Assembly (NCBI GenBank): GCA_002748065.1
Contig: PDRJ01000039.1
Span: 1 to 60,874, forward strand
Source of the DNA: Bacteroidota bacterium
GTDB taxonomy: Bacteria; Bacteroidota; Bacteroidia; Bacteroidales; BM520
Reading direction: 5' to 3'
DNA length: 60,874 nt
The stretch's first letter is position 1; each line of letters begins with the position of its first letter. Under the pieces are notes generated by a model. It had not been told where the DNA came from. It did not search any database and saw only the letters and a program-made list of their open reading frames with translations. This document shows, piece by piece, positions 9,457-18,064 of the stretch. A program made the position numbers and the translations under genes.

Positions 9457-12400
9457 ATGGGAAACCCACATTCAGGAGAGATGTTGGTATTTAAGGCTTC
9501 TGCCGGAGCCGGAAAGACCTTTGCCCTGGTGAGAGAGTATCTCTATCTCGCACTGCGAGAGCGGAATGCTTTCCGACATATCTTGGCGATCACCTTTACC
9601 AACAAGGCAGCCAACGAGATGAAAGAGCGCATTATCGGCAACCTGCGCGAGCTCTCCCAACAGGATCAATACCCCGAAACAGCGGCCAACAGCTACATCC
9701 GTCCCTGGCTTATGGAGCAGCTGGGATGGGATGAGGAGAGGCTTAACCGACAGGCTCAAAACACCCTATCGGCCATCCTCCACCACTATTCCGATCTGGC
9801 CGTTATGACCATCGACAGCTTCATGCAACGCATTCTGAAGTCCTTTGCCTCCGACCTGAATATTCCCATCAACTTCGATACGGATACCGATACGGAGTCG
9901 CTCTATCGAGAGGCAGTGGAGCTGCTCATCAGCCGTGCCGGACAGGATCGAACCATTACAACCATCCTCGAAAAATACCTCGCACAACACATCGACAGCG
10001 ATAAAGCGTGGGACATCTCCTCCTCCCTCCTTCACTTTTTTTCCGGGAGACTCCACTCCGATGAGAATACGGCGCTCTTCACCTCCATGGAAACCTTTTC
10101 ACCGGAAGATTTCCAACAAATTGAAGCACGATGCCACAAAAGGGCAAAGTTCATCGAAGCCACCATAAAAGAAACAGCCAACCGCTTTGTGGCGCTTTGC
10201 CATGAGCACCTCCTAAGCGAAGAGGATTTTCTGGATAAAAAACGTTCCGTCTACACCCAAATAAAGAAGTGTACTCAGGGTAAAAAAGAGCTTTTTATAC
10301 GTCCGGATAACAAAAATATACGCAAAGCGCTGGAGGGACAGTTCACCTCTAAGAGAGCCAATAAGGGGGGCGAAAAAAACGACATTGTGGAACACCTGGC
10401 ACCGGAACTCACCCGCATACTAACGCATCTAATGGAGTTGACGGAGGAGTTGCAACCCCAATACCTTCTCATCCAATCCATTCTAAAAAATCTCTACCCC
10501 CTATCGCTGCTCAATGAGATCAATAAAATCGCCCGGCAAATCAAGCAAGAGAAGCGGCTGGTCTATCTATCTGACTTCAACCGGGAAATCAGTCGGGTGG
10601 TGCAGCATGAGGCGGTACCCTTTATCTATGAGCGTGTGGGCGAGTGGTATCACCATCTGATAATTGATGAATTTCAAGACACCTCTCTGTTACAGTGGCA
10701 TAACCTATTACCGTTGGTAGAAAATACGCTGTCATCGGGGAAGAAAAGCATCATTGCCGGGGATGCCAAACAGGCCATCTACCGGTGGCGCAGTGGTAAT
10801 GCCAAACAGTTCAGCGACCTGCCCGCGCTCCCACCGGAGTTCAACACCCCTTTCGACCGGGAACGGGCGCAAACGATCCGTCGAACGTACAACGAATCAC
10901 ACTTGAAGAACAACTACCGCTCAAAAAAGGAGATCATCACCTTCAACAACTGGTTTTTCGAAGAGGCCCGGCGCTACATTCCTCCAGCACACCAAAAGAG
11001 CTACGAACACCACCAGCAATGCTACAACGAAGAGAATGCGGGAGGAGCGGTAAAGGTACAGTTCACCTCGTTTGGGAAGGAAGACCGGGAGTTCTACACC
11101 CAAATCGAAGAGGCCATTAAGGAGGCCTTAGAGGAGGGACGCCAGTACCGGGAGATGGCCATTCTGGTACGAGAAAATGCCTTTGCCGCAGCGATTGCTG
11201 CCACCTTAACAGAAGCCAACCTCCCGGTAATCACAGCCGATAGCCTGCTCTTAAAGGACTCCCAAAAGGTTCAGTTTATCCTCTCCCTCATCCGCTGCTC
11301 CATGGAGCCGCAAAACAGAGTCGATGCACTGAACGTCCTCTTCTTTTTGAGCGAGCAGAACCAGACACTCAACCCCGTAACAGATTTTAAGCGACTCCAC
11401 TTCTCCCGAGCCACAACCAATCCCCTATGGCGTTTTTTGCAGGGCCATTACCCTGCCCTGGGCTCCGATTTAGAGCGCATGACCCTCTACGACCTGACAG
11501 AGCACCTCATCTCAACCTTTATCCCTCCCGGAGAGCGGGATGCCTACCTCCGTTATCTCCTCAACGAAATCTTCAACTTCGCCAAACAAAACAACCATAA
11601 AGAGCAGTTCTTCACCCATTGGGAGAACCGCAGCAGCAAAGCTTCGCTTGAAACTTCGGAGGGGATCGATGCCATCACCATCTCCAGCATCCATAAAGCA
11701 AAGGGACTGGAGTATCCGGTGGTCATCCTACCCCTCGCTCAAAGCCGCTTTAGGATCTCCAACGAAAAAAAGATCTGTCCCGTTCCGGAGATTATCCGCG
11801 ATCTCACCGGAGAGGTTAGCCACTTCTATTTTAACCTGGAAAAGGCCTTGGAGAACACTCCGCTGAATGAGGTTTACCAGGAGGAGCGGGAACTATCCAT
11901 CACCGATAACATTAACATACTCTATGTGGCCATGACCAGGGCTTCCCAGTCCCTTTATCTGTTGTGCCAAATGAGCGCCCCCCCCAAAAAAACAGCCGGA
12001 GGAGCCTTCAAAGGGGGCATCAGTGAGTTGGTGGAGAAGGTCTGCACCACACACGAAGCGTACGATGAGACACAGCAGCAACTCCTTATCCTCCCCGAAT
12101 CCCCCCCCAGGAAACCTCACCCACAGCAGGAAACAGCGTCCACAGCACCCTCCATCCGGATTTTGGACACCCAAAACCGCATCGCCTGCAACAACTGGCA
12201 CCATGCCATTGCCCTGAGCTCCCCCACCCTTGGGCGAGCAGTGGAAGAGAGGCGCAGTGCCAGAGACACAGGGCTACTTATCCATCGTATTCTTTCCCGT
12301 ATCACTGTCTCGGAAGAGCTCTTTTCGGCCGTCTTACAGGAGGTCAACAGCGGCAATATCCTCCCCAAGGAACGGGAAGCAATCACCAAACAGATCATAC

Positions 12401-12687
12401 AGATTGTCACCCACCCCGAACTTGCCCCGTTCTATCAAGAGGGCTGCACCATCCTTAACGAACGGGAGATCCTCACACCGGAAGGAAAAACCTACCGCCC
12501 TGACCGCGTTGTATTATCCCCAAAGAGAGCTGTTATCATCGACTATAAAACCGGAGAGGAAAAGCCCTCTCACAAGGCCCAAATCAATGAGTATGGCGAT
12601 CTCCTGCACGCGATCGGATATGAGGTTACAAAGAAAATCTTAGTGTATATCCAACCTGCGGGTAATCCCAAAATCTTATATAGCTAA
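9457..12687 (+). CDS. UvrD/Rep-family helicase with C-terminal PD-(D/E)XK nuclease (AddA/RecB-like)
   Basis: A 1076-residue superfamily 1A DNA helicase-nuclease of the AddA/RecB type, acting in double-strand break processing. The helicase motifs are in order: motif I KASAGAGKT (residues 12-20), Ia AITFTNKAANEM, II LIIDEFQDTS, III IIAGDAKQAIYRWRSG, V SSIHKAKGLEYPVV and VI LYVAMTRASQSLYLL. Near residues 1010-1035 a PD-(D/E)XK nuclease core is seen (DRVVLSPKRAVIIDYKTG). No AddB-like partner gene is adjacent, although such pairs are common in this phylum. The ATG at 9457 is the longest start. ATG 9481, giving MLVFKASAGAGKT, is preceded by AGGAGAG and agrees better with remembered relatives, so the true start may be 9481. 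The gene diverges from the alpha-2-macroglobulin operon. Confidence 0.92.
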   Translation: MGNPHSGEMLVFKASAGAGKTFALVREYLYLALRERNAFRHILAITFTNKAANEMKERIIGNLRELSQQDQYPETAANSYIRPWLMEQLGWDEERLNRQAQNTLSAILHHYSDLAVMTIDSFMQRILKSFASDLNIPINFDTDTDTESLYREAVELLISRAGQDRTITTILEKYLAQHIDSDKAWDISSSLLHFFSGRLHSDENTALFTSMETFSPEDFQQIEARCHKRAKFIEATIKETANRFVALCHEHLLSEEDFLDKKRSVYTQIKKCTQGKKELFIRPDNKNIRKALEGQFTSKRANKGGEKNDIVEHLAPELTRILTHLMELTEELQPQYLLIQSILKNLYPLSLLNEINKIARQIKQEKRLVYLSDFNREISRVVQHEAVPFIYERVGEWYHHLIIDEFQDTSLLQWHNLLPLVENTLSSGKKSIIAGDAKQAIYRWRSGNAKQFSDLPALPPEFNTPFDRERAQTIRRTYNESHLKNNYRSKKEIITFNNWFFEEARRYIPPAHQKSYEHHQQCYNEENAGGAVKVQFTSFGKEDREFYTQIEEAIKEALEEGRQYREMAILVRENAFAAAIAATLTEANLPVITADSLLLKDSQKVQFILSLIRCSMEPQNRVDALNVLFFLSEQNQTLNPVTDFKRLHFSRATTNPLWRFLQGHYPALGSDLERMTLYDLTEHLISTFIPPGERDAYLRYLLNEIFNFAKQNNHKEQFFTHWENRSSKASLETSEGIDAITISSIHKAKGLEYPVVILPLAQSRFRISNEKKICPVPEIIRDLTGEVSHFYFNLEKALENTPLNEVYQEERELSITDNINILYVAMTRASQSLYLLCQMSAPPKKTAGGAFKGGISELVEKVCTTHEAYDETQQQLLILPESPPRKPHPQQETASTAPSIRILDTQNRIACNNWHHAIALSSPTLGRAVEERRSARDTGLLIHRILSRITVSEELFSAVLQEVNSGNILPKEREAITKQIIQIVTHPELAPFYQEGCTILNEREILTPEGKTYRPDRVVLSPKRAVIIDYKTGEEKPSHKAQINEYGDLLHAIGYEVTKKILVYIQPAGNPKILYS

Positions 12688-12690
12688 ACC

Positions 12691-12716
12691 GCTTAAAAAA
12701 AGATGTTTTTTTTAGC
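12691..12716 (+). terminator. Possible A/T-rich terminator after the helicase
   Basis: Four bases after the helicase stop, GCTTAAAAAAA and TTTTTTTTAGC form an approximately 11-bp hairpin with a GATG loop. The U-run lies inside the stem rather than after a G/C stem, so termination strength is uncertain. Confidence 0.35.
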
Positions 12717-12726
12717 CTAAAAGAGG

Positions 12727-12756
12727 TTGTAAATCCATAGAAAACACATAAATTTG
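12727..12756 (+). promoter_or_regulatory. Promoter of the V-ATPase operon
   Basis: A near-consensus Bacteroidota housekeeping promoter: TTG at 12727-12729, 19 bases, then TAAATTTG at 12749-12756. Transcription should start near 12761, giving a leader of about 140 bases before the subunit E start codon at 12903. Confidence 0.65.
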
Positions 12757-12761
12757 TGGCT

Positions 12762-12806
12762 TCTGATTTATCTCCCCCTAAAAAAAAGAGAGGGATATAA
12801 GTCAGA
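12762..12806 (+). promoter_or_regulatory. Leader hairpin at the 5' end of the V-ATPase transcript
   Basis: TCTGATTTATCTCCC (12762-12776) pairs imperfectly with the segment 12788-12806, which ends GGGATATAAGTCAGA, across an A-rich loop. The hairpin would start about one base after the predicted transcription start. It could protect the 5' end or regulate the operon; it matches no riboswitch class I know. Confidence 0.4.
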
Positions 12807-12902
12807 AAATATGTTCATGGGCGTATCACGCTTAAAGAGAAAAAAAAAGCGAGAATTCAATCATTGAGACAAAACCTGTAAACAACAATAAATCATAGCA
12901 AT

Positions 12903-13502
12903 ATGGAAGATAAACTTCAAATACTGACAGAAAAGATCTACTCTGAAGGTGTTACCAAAGCAAATGAAGAGGCTTCAAAGATCATGAACCAGGCGAAGGA
13001 GGAGGCCAAAAGCCTTGTAGCCAATGCCCAAAAGGAAGCAGAAAAAATCATTGCCGAAGCCAATCAGAAAAGTGAGGAGTTACGCAAAAACGTGCATAGC
13101 GAACTGGCCATGAGTGCCAAACAATCCATTGCAGCGCTGCGTCAGGATATTGTGGGACTCATCACAGCAAAGACCTCATCAGACAATGTCAAAAAAGCAT
13201 TCAATGATGTTGATTTTGTAAAGAACCTGCTCAATGAGACGGTAAAAAAATGGAATATCTCGGACGATCTCGTCGTGACCATTCCCGAACAGTCTGATTT
13301 GGACAAATTCATCCGCAGCGGTATCGCCAAAGCCGTGGGCAAAGAGATCACGGTGCAGCACAACGCCCGTCTTCAGTCCGGGTTTAAGATCAGCCCCGCC
13401 GACGGAGGTTTTCAGATCAGCTTTACGGATCAGGATTTTGAAGCCTTCTTTAAAAACTACATCCGTCCAAGGACCAATGAATTACTCTATGGAGCGAAGT
13501 AG
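12903..13502 (+). CDS. atpE: V-type ATP synthase subunit E (peripheral stalk)
   Basis: A 199-residue subunit E, the peripheral-stalk element tying the catalytic head to the membrane subunit I. Residues about 15-90 are an Ala/Glu/Lys-rich coiled coil (EEASKIMNQAKEEAKSLV, then AQKEAEKIIAEA), followed by a globular C-terminal domain ending FFKNYIRPRTNELLYGAK, typical of the family. It is the first gene of a compact seven-gene operon and ends two bases before the next start. The order E, DUF2764, A, B, D, I, K is the Bacteroidota/Chlamydiae arrangement. A separate subunit G partner for E is not present in the operon. Confidence 0.9.
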   Translation: MEDKLQILTEKIYSEGVTKANEEASKIMNQAKEEAKSLVANAQKEAEKIIAEANQKSEELRKNVHSELAMSAKQSIAALRQDIVGLITAKTSSDNVKKAFNDVDFVKNLLNETVKKWNISDDLVVTIPEQSDLDKFIRSGIAKAVGKEITVQHNARLQSGFKISPADGGFQISFTDQDFEAFFKNYIRPRTNELLYGAK

Positions 13503-13504
13503 TT

Positions 13505-14332
13505 ATGAGTCGTAATTATTATTGTCTGATTGCAGGGCTTCCGGAGATTCAACCCGACCAAAACAAGGTAGGATTCTCTCTTGTGGAGTTCAAAAAGGAG
13601 CTGGAAGAGCAGTTGACAGCCGAGGATTTTGAGTTGGTAAAACAGCTCTTCGCACCTTACGACAACAAAAACCTGCTCAATTTGCTTCAAAAGCGTGCTT
13701 TTGAAGAGAACATTCCCGCCAACTACACCCAACAGGAACTCAGCGAAGAGCTCCGGGAGCCGGGCCTCCTCAACAACTACCTCTCCGAGTTTATCCGGAG
13801 GGTACAACAGGATGAAGCACTGGCAGACCAACCGGTGAAGATGGAAAACCTCCTGACACAGGTCTACTACGAAGAGGTTATGAAGGGTAAAAATCCCTTC
13901 CTCTCGCAATGGTTTGAATTTGACCTTACCCTCCGAAATATCCTCACCGCCCTCAGCTGTAAAAAGCATGGACTACCGGTGGAGGAACAACTTATCGGCA
14001 ACACGGAGATCAACAAGACCATGGCCAGGAGCTCCTCAAAAGACCTGGGCATCGCCGTTGAGATACCGGAGATAGAGCGTATTGTTCAAATCTTCGAAAC
14101 ACAAGAACTGATGCAACGGGAGAAATCTTACGACCTCTTGCGTTGGGAATGGCTTGAAAAAAATACCACCTTCAACTACTTCTCCATTGAAGTCATCCTA
14201 AGCTATGTGATCAGGCTTATGATTGTGGACCGGTGGATTAAACTGGATCATCAGACGGGAACTGCCATGTTTAAACGTCTGCTCAACGATATAGAAAATA
14301 GTTATCAATTTCCAAAAGAATTTAATATATAA
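13505..14332 (+). CDS. DUF2764 family protein, probable V-ATPase subunit C equivalent
   Basis: A 275-residue mostly helical protein beginning MSRNYYCLIAGLPEI, the characteristic start of the DUF2764 family, always found between V-ATPase subunits E and A in Bacteroidota and Chlamydiae. By position and size it probably replaces subunit C (the d-type coupler between the central shaft and the membrane ring). That role is known from context rather than from a motif here. The stop overlaps the subunit A start by one base (TAATG), which suggests translational coupling. Confidence 0.85.
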   Translation: MSRNYYCLIAGLPEIQPDQNKVGFSLVEFKKELEEQLTAEDFELVKQLFAPYDNKNLLNLLQKRAFEENIPANYTQQELSEELREPGLLNNYLSEFIRRVQQDEALADQPVKMENLLTQVYYEEVMKGKNPFLSQWFEFDLTLRNILTALSCKKHGLPVEEQLIGNTEINKTMARSSSKDLGIAVEIPEIERIVQIFETQELMQREKSYDLLRWEWLEKNTTFNYFSIEVILSYVIRLMIVDRWIKLDHQTGTAMFKRLLNDIENSYQFPKEFNI

Positions 14333-16104
14333 TGAAGGCAAACGATAAAAAAACACACGGTGTCGTTACGGGGATTATTGCCAACTTAGTAATAGTCAGT
14401 GTGGACGGCCCTGTTTCTCAGAACGAGATATGTTATATCAAGCTGGAAGGCCGGGATTTAATGGCAGAGGTCATTAAGATTAACGGGGATAAAACGTTTG
14501 TTCAGGTCTTTGAAAGCACCCGGGGGTTGAAACCCGGCGCAAAAGTCGAATTCCGTGGACACATGCTGGAGGTTACCTTAGGCCCCGGCATTGTATCGAA
14601 AAACTACGACGGACTACAGAATGATCTGGACAAGATGGACTCCACCTTCCTGGTGAGAGGGGAATACACCTTTCCTCTGGACAGGGAGAAGAAGTGGGAT
14701 TTTGAGCCCATTGCCAAGGCAGGAGATGCCGTAACGGCCGGCGCCTGGCTGGGAAGAGTCAAAGAAAACTGGATTGACCACAAGATTATGGTTCCCTTCA
14801 AGATGACCGACCATTACACCGTGAAGCGTGTGGTGGCAAAGGGTTCCTATAAAATTGAAGATACCATCGCCGTGGTGGAAGATCAGGAAGGCCGCTCCTA
14901 CGAAATCAATATGATTCAAAAGTGGCCCGTGAAACAGGCAATAAAAGCGTACCGGGAAAAACCCCGTCCCTTTAAAGTTATGGAGACAGGGATCCGTGCC
15001 ATCGACAGCCTCAACCCCATCACAGAGGGAGGTACCGGTTTCATTCCGGGGCCCTTCGGCTGTGGCAAAACCGTTCTTCAGCACGCCTTGGCCAAGCAGG
15101 CAGAGGCAGACCTTATCATCGTTACCGCTTGTGGTGAGCGTGCCAACGAGGTGGTGGAGATCTTTACCGAGTTCCCCGAATTGGTGGATCCCCGGACAGG
15201 ACGGAAGCTCTATGAGCGTACCACCATCGTATGTAACACCTCCAACATGCCCGTTGCGGCCCGTGAAGCCTCGGTATATACCGGGATGACGCTGGCAGAA
15301 TACTACCGGGCCCAGGGATTGAAGGTTCTTCTTCTGGCAGACTCCACTTCACGTTGGGCACAGGCACTGCGTGAGATGTCCAACCGTTTGGAAGAGCTTC
15401 CCGGACAGGATGCCTTCCCCATGGATCTCTCGGCAACCATTGCCAACTTCTACGCCCGCGCAGGTTTCGTCTACCTGAACAACGGAGAGTCAGGATCCAT
15501 CACCTTTATCGGAACCGTATCCCCCGCCGGAGGAAACCTGAAGGAGCCCGTAACTGAATCCACCGCCAAAGCAGCCCGCTGTTTCTACGCGTTGAACCAG
15601 GATCGTGCCGACTCCAAACGCTATCCGGCCATCGACCCCATCGATTCCTACTCCAAATACCTGGAGTACCCCGAGGCTCAACAATTCCTTCGAAATAACG
15701 TATCCGAAGATTGGGTGGACAATATCCTCGAAGCCAAAAACCTGCTTCTCAGGGGAAAAGAGGCCAAAGAGCAGATTAACATCCTCGGAGATGACGGTGT
15801 TCCCATGGATTACCACCTTCGCTTCTGGCGCTCTGAACTGGTGGACTTTGTGATCCTCCAACAGGATGCCTTTGACGATATCGATGCCTCCTCATCCATG
15901 GAGCGGCAAAAGCTGATGATGGATAAGGTGTTGGATGTTTGTCAGATGGATTTTGAATTTGAATCCTTTGAGGAGGTAACTCCCTACTTTAAGGAGATTA
16001 TCAATACCTTCCGTCAGATGAACTACTCTGAATTTAAGTCAGACAAGTTTTACAGCTTTGAGAAAGAGCTCGAAGCAAAATTAGCAGAAAGGAGAACCGC
16101 CTAA
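14332..16104 (+). CDS. atpA: V-type ATP synthase catalytic subunit A
   Basis: A 590-residue catalytic subunit that hydrolyses or makes ATP at the A/B interface. The Walker A motif is GPFGCGKT at residues 240-247; the Cys at position 244 replaces the more usual Ser or Ala. The catalytic glutamate lies in CGERANEV about 26 residues later. The arginine-containing segment SRWAQALREMSNRLEELPG and the following DLSATIANFYARAG are typical. The N-terminal barrel and the non-homologous insert specific to A subunits (about residues 110-200) are present, so this is a V/A-type and not an F-type alpha or beta subunit. It overlaps both neighbours by one base. Confidence 0.96.
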   Translation: MKANDKKTHGVVTGIIANLVIVSVDGPVSQNEICYIKLEGRDLMAEVIKINGDKTFVQVFESTRGLKPGAKVEFRGHMLEVTLGPGIVSKNYDGLQNDLDKMDSTFLVRGEYTFPLDREKKWDFEPIAKAGDAVTAGAWLGRVKENWIDHKIMVPFKMTDHYTVKRVVAKGSYKIEDTIAVVEDQEGRSYEINMIQKWPVKQAIKAYREKPRPFKVMETGIRAIDSLNPITEGGTGFIPGPFGCGKTVLQHALAKQAEADLIIVTACGERANEVVEIFTEFPELVDPRTGRKLYERTTIVCNTSNMPVAAREASVYTGMTLAEYYRAQGLKVLLLADSTSRWAQALREMSNRLEELPGQDAFPMDLSATIANFYARAGFVYLNNGESGSITFIGTVSPAGGNLKEPVTESTAKAARCFYALNQDRADSKRYPAIDPIDSYSKYLEYPEAQQFLRNNVSEDWVDNILEAKNLLLRGKEAKEQINILGDDGVPMDYHLRFWRSELVDFVILQQDAFDDIDASSSMERQKLMMDKVLDVCQMDFEFESFEEVTPYFKEIINTFRQMNYSEFKSDKFYSFEKELEAKLAERRTA

Positions 16105-17432
16105 TGGAAACCCAAGCATTTCAAAAGATTTATACGAAAATCAATAACATTACCAAGGCCACTTGCTCGCTGAAAGCCAGTGGTGTGGGAAACGAAGAGA
16201 TGGCTTTTGTACATGGCCGTAAAGCTCAGGTGGTAAAGATACAGGGAGAAGATGTGACCCTACAGGTATTTGCCGGTACAGAGGGGATCCCCACCAACGC
16301 TGAGGTTATCTTCACCGGGAAACCACCTACCCTGAAGGTCAGCGATGAACTCGCCGGGCGCTTCTTTGATGCCTATGGAGACCCCATGGATGGAGGTCCG
16401 AACATTGAAGGGGAAGAGCGTGAAACGGGTGGCCCTTCGGTAAACCCCGTACGACGCATGCAGCCCTCCGACTACATCGCCACCGGTATTGCCGGTATCG
16501 ACCTTAACAACTCGTTGGTGACGGGGCAGAAGATCCCCTTCTTTGCCGACCCGGACCAGCCCTACAACCAGGTGATGGCCACCGTGGCGCTACGTGCCCA
16601 GGCCGACAAGATCATCCTGGGAGGGATGGGTCTTACCAACGATGACTACCTCTATTTCAAAAACGTATTTGATAATGCAGGGGCGTTGGATCGAATCATC
16701 AGCTTTGTGAACACCACCGATAATCCTCCCGTGGAGCGTCTTTTGGTGCCGGATATGGCCCTGGCCGCAGCGGAATACTTCGCCCACGACAAAGGACAAA
16801 AGGTGTTGGTTCTGCTCACCGACATGACTCTCTATGCCGATGCCCTCAGTATCGTCTCCAACAGGATGGACCAGATTCCCTCCAAAGATAGTATGCCGGG
16901 TTCGCTCTATTCCGACCTTGCCAAGATCTACGAAAAAGCGGTGCAGTTTCCCGAAGGAGGCTCCATCACCATCATTGCGGTGACCACCCTCTCCGGAGGT
17001 GATATCACCCACGCCATCCCCGATAACACCGGATATATCACGGAAGGACAGCTGTTCTTGCGGAAAGATTCTGACATTGGAAAGGTTATTGTAGACCCCT
17101 TCCGAAGCCTCTCTCGCCTCAAGCAGCTTGTCATCGGAAAGCAGACGCGTGAGGACCACCCGCAAATCATGAACGCGGCAATTCGCCTCTTCGCCGATGC
17201 GGCCAACGCCAAGACCAAACTCGAGAATGGTTTTGACCTTTCGGATTACGATGAGCGTGCCATGGAGTTTGCCAAGTCATACTCCGAAGAGCTTCTGGCC
17301 ATTGATGTGAATATTGACTCTACCCGGATGCTCGAGACGGCTTGGACGCTCTTTAGCAAACACTTCTCCAAAGCAGAGGTGGCCATCCGCCAATCCCTGG
17401 TGGATAAATACTGGCCCAAAGAGGAAAACTAA
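16104..17432 (+). CDS. atpB: V-type ATP synthase subunit B
   Basis: A 442-residue non-catalytic nucleotide-binding partner of subunit A. As expected for B subunits, the Walker A segment is degenerate: GQKIPFFADPDQPYN replaces the GxxxxGKT loop. The C-terminal part keeps LVLLTDMTLYADALSIVSN and the PSKDSMPGSLYSDLAKIYE region typical of B. The start codon overlaps the subunit A stop by one base (TAATG). A 26-base gap separates it from subunit D. Confidence 0.95.
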   Translation: METQAFQKIYTKINNITKATCSLKASGVGNEEMAFVHGRKAQVVKIQGEDVTLQVFAGTEGIPTNAEVIFTGKPPTLKVSDELAGRFFDAYGDPMDGGPNIEGEERETGGPSVNPVRRMQPSDYIATGIAGIDLNNSLVTGQKIPFFADPDQPYNQVMATVALRAQADKIILGGMGLTNDDYLYFKNVFDNAGALDRIISFVNTTDNPPVERLLVPDMALAAAEYFAHDKGQKVLVLLTDMTLYADALSIVSNRMDQIPSKDSMPGSLYSDLAKIYEKAVQFPEGGSITIIAVTTLSGGDITHAIPDNTGYITEGQLFLRKDSDIGKVIVDPFRSLSRLKQLVIGKQTREDHPQIMNAAIRLFADAANAKTKLENGFDLSDYDERAMEFAKSYSEELLAIDVNIDSTRMLETAWTLFSKHFSKAEVAIRQSLVDKYWPKEEN

Positions 17433-17458
17433 GATTCACACAACATTAAACCTTTACC

Positions 17459-18064
17459 ATGGCCATAAAATTTCAGTATAACAAAACATCCATGCAGGAT
17501 CTCAACAAACAGTTGAAGGTGCGTGTGAAGGCGCTTCCGACCATTAAAAATAAAGAGTCGGCCCTCCGAATGGAGGTGAAAAGAGCGAAGAACATGGCCG
17601 AAGAGCTGGATGAGAAACTGGATGCAAAGATTAATGAATATGAAAGGATGGTAAACCTGTGGAGTGAGTTCAACCCGGATCTTATCCGCATTGAGGATGT
17701 GAGCCTCTCGGTGAAGAAAATTGCCGGAGTGCGCACCCCCATCCTCGAGAACATCACTTACGCTGTGGATTCTTTCAGCCTCTTTAATCAGCCCACCTGG
17801 TTTCCCGATGGGATTGCGATCCTGAAGGACCTGTCCAGGATTGCCATTGAACGAGAGGTGTTCCACCGAAAAATGGAGCTTCTCGACTACGCCCGCCGGA
17901 AAACCACCCAAAAGGTGAACCTGTATGAAAAAGTACAGATCCCGGGCTTTGAAAATGCCATTCTTAAGATCAAACGATTTCTGGAAGACAAAGAGAACCT
18001 CTCCAAGTCGGCTCAGAAAATTGTCAAGAATAAACAAGCAAAATTAGAGGAGGAACGATCATGA
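17459..18064 (+). CDS. atpD: V-type ATP synthase subunit D (central shaft)
   Basis: A 201-residue subunit D that forms the rotating central shaft. Long N- and C-terminal helices, rich in Lys/Glu/Leu, are visible (residues about 10-60 and 130-200), separated by a short middle region. The start is the ATG in CCATGGCC, 26 bases after subunit B. The last four bases overlap the subunit I start (ATGA). Subunit F, which normally sits with D in the shaft, is missing from this operon, as is usual in Bacteroidota. Confidence 0.92.
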   Translation: MAIKFQYNKTSMQDLNKQLKVRVKALPTIKNKESALRMEVKRAKNMAEELDEKLDAKINEYERMVNLWSEFNPDLIRIEDVSLSVKKIAGVRTPILENITYAVDSFSLFNQPTWFPDGIAILKDLSRIAIEREVFHRKMELLDYARRKTTQKVNLYEKVQIPGFENAILKIKRFLEDKENLSKSAQKIVKNKQAKLEEERS

